Shown here: positions 56,340 through 64,000 of the stretch, in pieces
Layout of the letters: each line of letters starts with the position of its first letter
Position numbering within the stretch: position 1 is the first letter of the stretch
Source: Climacium dendroides
Taxonomy: Eukaryota > Streptophyta > Bryopsida > Hypnales > Climaciaceae
DNA: 64,000 nt
Direction of reading: 5' to 3'
Assembly (NCBI GenBank): GCA_950106755.1
Contig: OX467082.1
Span: 49,184,588-49,248,587, forward strand
Notes under the pieces: model-generated
What the model saw: only the letters and a program-made list of their open reading frames with translations
Told to the model about the DNA's origin: nothing
Databases searched by the model: none
Position numbers and translations under genes: made by a program

Positions 56340-56560
56340 TCTGCCGTCTGCCCGTCCGCCTGTCTGCCCGTCCACCCGTCCGCCTGTCCGCTTGTCCGCT
56401 TGTCCGCCCGTCCGCTTGTCCGCCCGTCCGCTTGTCCGCTCGTCCGCTTGTCCGCCCGTCCGCCGTCCGCCCATTCGCCCGTGCACCCGTGCACCGTGCG
56501 CCATGCGCTCGCCCGTCCGTTGTCCGTCCGCCCGTCCGCCACTCGTTGTCCTTCCGCCGC
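56340..56560. repeat. GTCCGCC minisatellite
   Basis: About 25 repeats of an 8-9 base word (TGTCCGCC, CGTCCGCT, CGTCCACC) form a GC-rich island in AT-rich surroundings. Both strands are open through it (RTGGQADGRTSGRAD on the minus strand), a by-product of the repeat and not evidence of a gene. Decayed copies extend to about 56660. Confidence 0.85.
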
Positions 56561-56925
56561 GCGGTCAGAGCGTCCGTCCGATGCAGTTGTCCGTTGTTCG
56601 TCAAGGCCGTGCGATTGGACGCGCCGAGGCATATTGCCCGTCTGATCTGGCGGTCAGCCCGTCCACCCATCGGATTCGGGCAGTGATGTCAACATCGACG
56701 GACGGTATAAAGAGGGGCGCAGACGGCCCATTCCACACAGTTGTTTCTCTTGCGGAGTGGGCTGATCCAGCGCCAATTGGTATCTGTAAGCCCCTTCCGA
56801 CTTGGAGTGTGAACAACTGTGAATGAATTAACTTAATTTTTTATAATCTCTTCATCACCTTCTCAATTATACAAATTGTAAACTTCTCACTCAAACGTTG
56901 CATTTGGTGCGGAAAAGAAGGATTA

Positions 56926-57503
56926 CCATGGCTCCAAAAGGATTTCCCAATCTGCTCAAGAAGAGTACAAAGGAAAAATTACAAGACATGGATTGGGACG
57001 CCTAATTCAACCACTTTTGTATGGCTGAAGAAGGATGGCAATACGAGCCCAAAGCAGTATGGACTTGTACAACGTGCCGAGAGTATGTGAAAATGTCACA
57101 CATTGCGAAACTTTGGCCAGCAAATATCATGGCTGTGTTAGAGAGACAAGTGAGACGATGGGAAGGTCCCATGAACACTTGCAAGAGTGAACATTTCAAG
57201 CAGAGATACGAGGAGATTTGGGCATCTTGCAGTCTAGGTGCTTCCAAACCAAATATCATGAACTATTCCACCATGGCAATGATTTGGGCGGAGATTGTAC
57301 ACCAAAAAGACGTGGATTGGCGTATGGTGCTTGCAAAGGACAAGAAGACCAAATTGAGTAGTGACAAAGCGGTGATAGACACCAATTGGGTTGGCCCAAG
57401 CGATTGCATGCCAAAGTGGTCTAATCGTGGTCAATTTGGATTTCCTCCGGAACCATTGCTAGATGCAGAGGACAATGATGATGATTGTCGCAGCACAGGG
57501 TAA
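56926..57503 (+). pseudogene. Unknown ORF fragment ending at a splice donor
   Basis: The frame starts MAPKGFPNLLKKSTKEKLQ at 56926, passes a TAA at 57003 and runs 160 more codons. It has a pair of cysteines (WTCTTCREYV) and a Trp-rich region (YEEIWASCSLG, MAMIWAEIVHQKDVDW). The coding sense stops at CACAGG/GTAAGT near 57499, a good donor site; the next exon is not visible because an LTR follows. I do not recognise the family. The length and Cys pair would suit an N-terminal domain of a transposase-like protein, which is only a guess. Confidence 0.45.
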
Positions 57504-57519
57504 GTAAAATTCCCTATTA

Positions 57520-58722
57520 TGCTCACAAAAACTCCTTTAAAGCATAATAAGGTGACTCTAAAGATCGAACCCAAGAGACTCTGTGAAGTGTTTCGTGTTA
57601 CTAGATGATTTGAGGAAAGTTTCTCAATTCAATTACTCTTCCTTATTACTCTTCTTTATCACTCTTCACCCTTTTCTCCAAATACCGGATAATTTTCTTC
57701 TCTCTCTGTAGACTGATCCGGTCCAGACTAATACTAATCTGAATCAAAATCAATTGACAACCTACAAGAACCAAACTGGAACTCACACTCCCGACCGAAT
57801 CTCTTACTACTTTATCCGAGGACTCCCTTTCCTTGGTTTCTATTCCGGTTTTGCTTAACCTCTGTTGGCACTTCAGAGGGATCTGCCACTTGTTCTCAAA
57901 GAGGTAGGCGCTCCTCTCCTTCTGGTCTTTATAGTGATGGAAAATTCACTCAGCTATTCTATCCTCCTATTCTAACAGGATCCGGTTTGATCTTTTACAG
58001 CAAATTAGAAGTAATCCCAGTTTGTAGGTCACACAAAAATCCCCCGTACGTCCAGAGAGCCATTTGAACTCTCCACTCCTTGTTCTCCTCTGAAGTTAAG
58101 AGACTCTGATTCTTGTATAGGTGGAAAAGGTAGGGGCATACCGGAGTAGCCCTACTTTTTCCCACATTTGAGACCAAAACATTCACCAACGTCTGAATAT
58201 AGGCCACCCAATCCATCCGCTTCTCTCCGCTCAAGGCTCCAAAGATCGCATTTCCAATTGTGGAAGTCACCCGGGTGGATTTTTCCGGATGTAGGATCGG
58301 TACCAGAAATTTGAGTAGCCGCCGGTGTCGCGCATTGACACAATCTTTGATGGCGTATCCGTCCTTGGGGTTAGTCGCTCCCCTGAACTTTCCGTGCATG
58401 AAGTCTCCCTTCCAGTTGGCCTATTCTACGCCGCCTTCCTCCAAGTCGTAAACTTTCCTCCAAATCTCTCGTGTCCACATAGGTGGAACCGGTCGGATAG
58501 AGTTGTCGAACTGGTTAGGGGCTCCTTCGATGAGCTCCCTAACTATTGCCTCGCTCGGAAAGCCCCAAGGTTTCCCCATGAACCCCACGCACCCCATAAC
58601 GGAGAGGTCTTCCATCAATTCTACTCTCTTCCGCTCACTACTGGGCTCTAAAGGAGCCACCTTCCTCACTCTGATTTCTATCCTTTGTGTGCTCGCCTGT
58701 ACTTGATTTTGTCCGCGCTTTA
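57520..58722 (-). mobile_element. Partial LTR, subfamily III, interrupted by Element B
   Basis: This sequence has the internal order of the LTR-borne type: the minus-strand tail 57520-57990 (with GATCGAACCC near the end, compare ATCGTTCCAG in subfamily I) and then the ORF above it. It is cut at 58722 by the 3' LTR of Element B. The exact left end is uncertain, close to 57520. The rest of this LTR should lie on the far side of Element B, outside the window. Confidence 0.6.
57995..58722 (-). pseudogene. LTR-borne ORF, subfamily III (partial)
   Basis: Two frames, 58722-58421 and 58399-57995, form the conserved domain: MEDLSVMGCVGFMGKPWGF, IVRELIEGAPNQ, REIWRKVYDLEEGG, NPKDGYAIKDC, FLVPILHPEKSTRV, NAIFGALSG and PYLFHLYKNQSLL. 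A TAG near 58421 splits them. The protein then ends early at 57995 without the coiled coil and basic tail of subfamilies I and II. The subfamily is either shorter or truncated. The N-terminal start is missing because of the Element B insertion. Confidence 0.75.
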
Positions 58723-61700
58723 TGTCGTACACGCAGTTAGCCGTAAGTATCCTTACAACAACCAATTGTTGCAAGATGACACGAATTATCGTTCCAGGGA
58801 ACTTCTAGTAAGATATCGATTGAATTAGAAGCATCCGGATTGTGACTACTCACTTAATCCCTCTTCTTTTACGTCCCTACTTTATTCCGGAAACTTAGTA
58901 CATTTCCGGATTCCGTTCCGAATCCGGATACCTCCGGAACTGAGTTCCGTCTCTCTTCCGTCACTGGTTTTTGTTGCCTCTGTTTTACCCTCAGAGGGTC
59001 CGCCCTTGATCTAGAAAGGGGTGGGGACTCACCACTTATACAATTATCCTCTCTATACTCTAAAATCTACTAAACAACACACCCAAGATAACACAACTGT
59101 AGGAGGAGGAAGGAGTATCCTCTCATAGTTTCCGGATTGGTCGATCCGGAATCAGGTCATACAGAGCAATTCTCACACCTCTCTTTACTACAACGACGGA
59201 TCCGAACTCATAGATCCAAAGGAATAGAGTCTCAAGAGGAGAACAATGTACCAAGGGGGAGGTTGGTAGACTTTCTGGAGTAGCGGGAGTTCCTTTCCTT
59301 TGGCGGTTGCTTATCTCTGCACAGCACCCTCCTGGTTCTGGACTCGCAGGGCCCTCTACCTTCTTACCCGGATTGCCGTTCCGGCAATTTAAAAGCACGT
59401 CACACTTACACTCCCTTACTCAGTTCGCATTTCTCCCACTCAGCTCAACACCAAGAGATCAGTAGCCCAAGATCCGGATTCCTCCTCTTCCTCCCTTCTC
59501 TTTCTCCAGTACTAGGTCACATACCCATGCATACACTCAGTCAAAAGACCCTGTCTAAGCAAAAATGCAACTAGAAGCACCCTAGCTGACTTAGATTAAG
59601 AAAAGAGAATTGTAATACATACGTGAAAGCACTAAAATCGAATGGAGTAGGATGGAATGGCAGACAACTAACTTGCCTGCCCTTAAAATACTAACACAAA
59701 AATCCAAAGTCAACTCCTAAAAGCCTGAAAAGAAAACCCGGAAATCCAGGCCACCAATCCCTAAACCTCCCGGGATATCCGGAAAGTTTACTAACTACCG
59801 TCCGAGATTGTCGGATTTCTTGACTATCCACCTAAGATTCCGGAAACCGGATCCATGCTGGGAACCCCGTTCCGGATTCTATACTTCTTCTCCTACGAAT
59901 TCTAAGGTTTTGGCTTCCGTCCTTTCCTTGAACGGCTCCCCGCTTGGCTGGTAGGCGTCCCCTTCGTATTCTTTGCTGGCGTAGTTTTTGTTGTGGCCCG
60001 AGTCTGGATATGGCGCGTTGCGGGAGATGGATCGCTGTTGTCTTCGGTTCCGGAAGTGGAGTGGGCACTCTCCTCCTCAGAATCTTCGATGACTTGAACT
60101 TCCTTCTCCTTCTCTGGTGTTGTATCCTCCAATGTTGCGGGTTCGCTTCTTTTCTCCGGTGTGGTCTCTTGCATGTGCACAAATCCTTTCGGATTAGTCC
60201 GAGCCGGATTGGTCATCCCACCGATCCGGTTGATGAGATCTCCCCTGACTTGCTGTCCCAGAACCTTGAATGATCCGGTCATCAAGTTCGGCATTGTTTG
60301 GGACTTGGGAACTTTCGGGGTTGAGAACTTAGATGGCACCGGAACCGATTTCGCGCTAGACTCAGGTTCTGGTTCCGAGGCTGGCCTCAAATTCAACTCT
60401 GTCATCCGCATTTTGTTGGCGGAAGGCTCGGCTGGTGTGAGTATCCCCCTCAAACCCTCCATCCGAGTTGCATGATCCGCCACTGGTTTCCCTGGGGTAC
60501 CTGAGACAAAAGGAAGTTCCGGAAAGGTGGAGAAATCCATCGCATGGTTTGGGTCGATAGCCGCCAATAACTGCTGGATCTCCTTCAAAACTCGCTCTAT
60601 CCTCGTAGTGAAGTCTACGAGGATGGTTACTACCTTAGTTCCGATAATGTGACCTTCTGATATCATCTTCGAGTCAAACAAGGCAGCTTTGGTGATGATG
60701 TCGGCCTTGATGTTGACTGCTCCGGATAGATTCTTGACCAGAGCGAGAGCCTCTTTCTCTTTCTCTTTTGCAGCTGCCATTTCCCCTTCCGCCCAATTCA
60801 CTTGGGCCTGGAGTTGGTTCCGTTCCGCCTCCAACTCTTGGATCCGCTCCTCCCTCTTCTTCAGATCTTTCGGTTTGGGCAATCGCTTGACAGCTTCCAC
60901 GATCTGATCCGGATCCACCTTCAAAACTTCCGCGGTATCTATCACCAAATCCGACAGACCGTCGTGGAGTACCTTGGCTTCACATATCCACTTAAGCCCC
61001 GCATTAAAAAATGCGGATTCCGTTTCCATTTCAGGTCCCTTGTTGGACTCCCCCTCTCCATCGTCTGTGGCTTGATTCGCGATCCCAGATCGGTTGACTT
61101 CCTCTTCTTGGTCCTCGGATCGGTCAAACGTTCCTCGGGAAGTTCCTCCGGATCAGACTCGACTGGATCTTCCGCCTCCTCCCCGGAAAGTCCGTACAAC
61201 AGGATTGCCTTTCCGGTGTCATACTGGATCACTTCAGCTGCACTCAAAAGTTCCTGTTGATGGTACAGATGAAACAAGTAGGTGCTAACTGGACTTGCCT
61301 TTGCTCGGGTCACGTGATCCGCTAATTTAGCCACTATCCCGGCTATGACCCTACTCTAGTACACTACCCGGTTCTCCATAGCCCCAAAGATAGTATTGGC
61401 CACCGTAATGGTAACCCGTGTTGGCTTTTCCGAATACAAGATCGGAATCAAAAACCCTAGTATCCGCCTATGTCTCTCGTCCTTGCACTCGCTGATAGCG
61501 AATCCGTCCTTAGGGTTTGCAGACCCAGTGAACTTCCCAGCTACAAAACAGTCCGTCCTCGATGCGAAACCGTTCCCACTCTTCCGGAACTGATAGACGT
61601 CCGCCCAGATGTCCTCGGTCCACGCGACTGGCCGTCCTCTCAAAGTGAGCTCATACTGATTCGGAACACCATGAAGTAGCTCTTGAATCATCTCTTCACT

Positions 61701-62281
61701 CTTGAGGTTCCATGGTCGGTATAGTAGACCGACACATCCTAACTTAGTTAAGTCCTCCTCTAACTGCTTGTGTAGTTCAGAGTTATCCGGAATGGCTAGA
61801 GAGATAACCCGGGCAGATACCGCTACCTTCCGTACTGGTCCAGATGCCATAAGATCTAAGTCAGAACGAGAGAAAAGTAGCTCTACTTCAATCGCTAACT
61901 CACCACTTTTTCTCTCAACTACTCACACAAACAGTCTCAGGAATACAGAATAGGAAAGTGAAGAGGAAAACCCTAGGAAGATAGCTTAAATACTAAACCG
62001 TCTTTTTACGGGTTTAAGGACAACGGCTACAGGTCCGTTGTATTAACGGTATCCTACTTCCGTAGCTACGAGACCTATACGGTAGGTTCCTGTATTCCGG
62101 ATGAGTCTGGATTTTGGATCCGGATAAGTTCCGGTTACGGGTTGTGCCGGAACGCTTATTTCCTAATTCAAGCTATCTGGTCCAAAAATTACACTCTAAC
62201 TATAATTTTTTTGATTTTTTTTCTATTTTTCGCACCTACTTCTTGTATTATTGATCCGTTTCCGGATTTCGGATTCCCACA
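58723..62281 (-). mobile_element. 3' LTR of Element B (subfamily I)
   Basis: This 3559 bp LTR begins TGTGGGAATCC on the minus strand at 62281 and ends GTACGACA at 58723. It follows the polypurine tract and integrase, so it is a 3' LTR. CTTTA precedes it at 58718-58722 and should be the target duplication; its partner lies outside the window. It is closely similar to the LTRs at 6829 and 45439. Confidence 0.93.
59902..61850 (-). pseudogene. LTR-borne ORF, subfamily I (Element B 3' LTR)
   Basis: It starts MASGPVRKVAVSARVISLAI at 61850 and ends KGRKPKP at 59902. A TAG at about 61353 replaces the W of VVHWGRVIAG. A one-base loss in a G-run near 61065 shifts the frame. From 61029 the remaining 375 codons are open, covering the coiled coil, the TTPEK tail and the basic end. 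The damage differs from that in the other copies, so each copy was separately disabled and the progenitor frame must have been intact. Confidence 0.85.
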
Positions 62282-62293
62282 TTACCCCTTTTT
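62282..62293 (-). promoter_or_regulatory. Polypurine tract of Element B
   Basis: The minus strand reads AAAAAGGGGTAA immediately before the LTR start TGTGGG. This is the standard position and composition for the polypurine tract that primes plus-strand DNA synthesis. Confidence 0.85.
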
Positions 62294-62331
62294 CAACTGT
62301 GAGAGTCCCCGCGAACATCCTCATCTTCGTC

Positions 62332-64000
62332 TTAGGAATCCGACTCTTGCGCGTACGTCTTGACCCAGGATTTATTCACCCTTGTGTCCATCCAAACCCC
62401 TTGAAGATCTTCCAGTTGAATGGATCCATTAGAGAATAACTGTCGCACTCTATATGGGCCCATCCATCTGGTGTGAAGTTTTCTTGGAAAAATCCGGTAA
62501 CGGCTATCATATAATAGAACTAACTCCCCTTCCTTGATCCCGTGATTGGTTGGTAATTTCTTGTCATGATCTGCCTTTCTTTTTTCCTGTATTCTCTTCG
62601 TGTGATCGAGGGCCACCAATCTTGCCTCCTCCAAATCTTCGATAGCCATCAACCGGATGTCTGGATCGCTGGTCCGGATAGCGTTCCGGGTCGACATCAT
62701 TCGGTGTGATTCCACCTCTAACTCAATCCCATGGGTGGTCTCCTGTCCAAATACAAGAAAGAATGGACTTCTCCCAGTGGTAGTCTTCTGTGAGGTGTTG
62801 TACGCATGGACTGCCGATAGAAGTTTCAAATCCCAATCCGTCTTGTGCTTAGAGATGGTTTTATTCAAAACCTTTTCTACTACTCCATTGGCTCGTTCCG
62901 TCAAACCGTTGGCCCTTGGGTTATAAGGAGTGGTCTTCCGGTGGGTGATCAGATATCTCTTGGTAATATTCTGAATGGTATCATTCAGGAAATGGAGTCC
63001 TCGATCACTGACTAACTCTAGTGGGTGTCCAAACCTCATCAGAATTTCCGTGAACAAGAACGATGCTGCAGTCTGGGTGGAACTATTTCGAGTAGCCCGT
63101 GCTTCCACCCATTTGGTGGCATAATCTGTCGCCAAGATGATATACTTCTTTCTTCTAGCCGTAACTGGAGAAATGGGACCTATGAAATCTATTCCCCATT
63201 TCTCAAATGGGGCAATAGGCATGATTGGAACGAGTGGCCAATGGTTCCGGAAGGAAGGAGCCCCTATTCGTTGACATTGGTCACAGCTCCCCACATACTT
63301 CTTGATGTCCCGGATCAGATATGGCCACCAATATCCGGCTGCTCGGATCCGGTTCACGGTGGTGATAGCTGCGAAATGTCCCCCAGAGGGTCCGAAATGC
63401 AAGGCTCGCATTATCTTCTTCTGGTCCTTTGTTTCCACGCATCGCCTTAGCTGATCATCTGCTCCCATTTTGAATAAGGTTCCCTTAATCAGTGAGTAAA
63501 GGCCAACCTTATGGTAGAACATGATTTTCTCCTCCCTGTTTAATCCTTCCGGGTATCTTCCGTCTACAAGGAAATCTATGATGTCCTGGTAATCCGATCG
63601 AGTTCCTTCTTGTAGGTGGAACACGAATTCTTCTGGAATTTCTGGAAAGTCATCCGGGAATTCTGTGGAAATGTCTTCAAGTGAAGTCGGTCCCCTAATT
63701 CTAGAGAGGTAGTCCGCATTTGCATTTGACTTTCCGGATTTCACTTTTACTTCATAATTGAATTCTTAGAGCAATAACACCCATCTTACTATTCTTCCGG
63801 AAAGGTCAGGTTTGTTTACCAAATACTTGAGTGAATCATGATCCGTGTGGAATATTACTCGATACCCAAGCAGGTAATGTCGGAACTTTTTACATGCGTA
63901 GACCACTGCCAACGCCTCCCGCTCCGTGGTGGTGTACTTCCTTTCCGCCAAGCTCATTTGTTTGCTGGAGTAGTAAATGGGGCATTCTCTCTGGTGACTG
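62332..64000 (-). pseudogene. pol: pol of Element B: RNase H end and integrase
   Basis: Reading leftward from the window edge, the frame has the end of RT/RNase H (PIYYSSKQMSLAERKYTTTE, HTDHDSLKYL), a TAA at 63766 (probably a former Gln before EFNYEVK) and the linker SNANADYLSR. Integrase follows in one open run. Its zinc domain is H-x-H-x-C-x-C (HFGPSGGH, then CDQCQR). Its catalytic DDE core has GIDFIGP, LVSDRG and LTERANG in order. A chromatin-facing C-terminus with GPYRVRQLF ends at 62332. The order RT-RNase H-integrase marks Ty3/Gypsy. The reverse transcriptase and gag lie to the right, outside the window. Confidence 0.93.

Noticed and set aside
56272..56826. Long open frames on both strands in the GTCCGCC region
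   Set aside because: They follow from the short repeat having no stop in several frames; the protein is a repeat of RTGGQAD-type words with no domain.

Overview
This window looks like nuclear DNA of a land plant or close streptophyte relative. It is almost entirely transposable elements, many nested inside one another. The evidence is Ty3/Gypsy retroelements with a plant Tat/Athila-type primer-binding site, CACTA-type MITEs, a Mutator-like (MULE) transposase with GCM/WRKY-like and SWIM zinc fingers, short AAACCCT-type tracts, spliced genes with GT-AG introns, and AT-rich spacers. No tRNA, rRNA, CRISPR or bacterial gene layout is visible. The DUF7869-type transposase and the amino-methyltransferase-like genes make a non-flowering lineage (bryophyte, lycophyte or charophyte) more likely in my view, but I cannot fix the species.

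Layout. 0-14.66 kb: remnants of giant-LTR Ty3/Gypsy elements. These LTRs are about 3.55 kb long and each carries an open reading frame of about 650 codons INSIDE the LTR. Four divergent subfamilies of the LTR-borne protein lie in the window. Element A (from 6829, + strand) has a 5' LTR, PBS, gag and the start of pol. Its protease active site is split by an unrelated 1.29 kb solo LTR with target-site duplication (TSD) GGAGT. 14.67-51.83 kb: possibly one large, old Mutator-like element with weak inverted ends. It holds a degenerate multi-exon ParB-like/N4-N6 amino-methyltransferase gene (15.7-20.0 kb, -) and a MULE transposase gene. That gene starts at 25.44 kb and ends at 51.32 kb because two later insertions interrupt it. 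The first is an 18.1 kb DNA transposon (25843-43938, TSD AAGA, 27 bp inverted ends). The second is a 3.56 kb solo LTR (45439-48994, TSD GACAT).

The 18.1 kb transposon carries a DUF7869-type putative transposase (+), a second methyltransferase-like gene, an FCP1-like HAD phosphatase gene and an unknown gene (all -). It also carries about two dozen copies of a near-palindrome centred on GANTC. These copies cluster immediately upstream of the transposase and of the methyltransferase-like gene, and I saw none outside the element.

51.8-57.5 kb: AT-rich sequence with a CCGGCC-rich inverted-repeat element, a GTCCGCC minisatellite and an unknown ORF. 57.5-64 kb: Element B (-), inserted into an older LTR of a third subfamily. 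Its 3' LTR, polypurine tract, integrase and RNase H are present and the rest runs off the window.

Most coding regions are decayed. A repeated kind of damage is an in-frame stop where a paralogue or the context suggests glutamine (CAG to TAG), as expected from deamination of methylated CHG sites. Apart from these stops the frames are often long and intact, so most of the elements seem to have been silenced rather than shredded.
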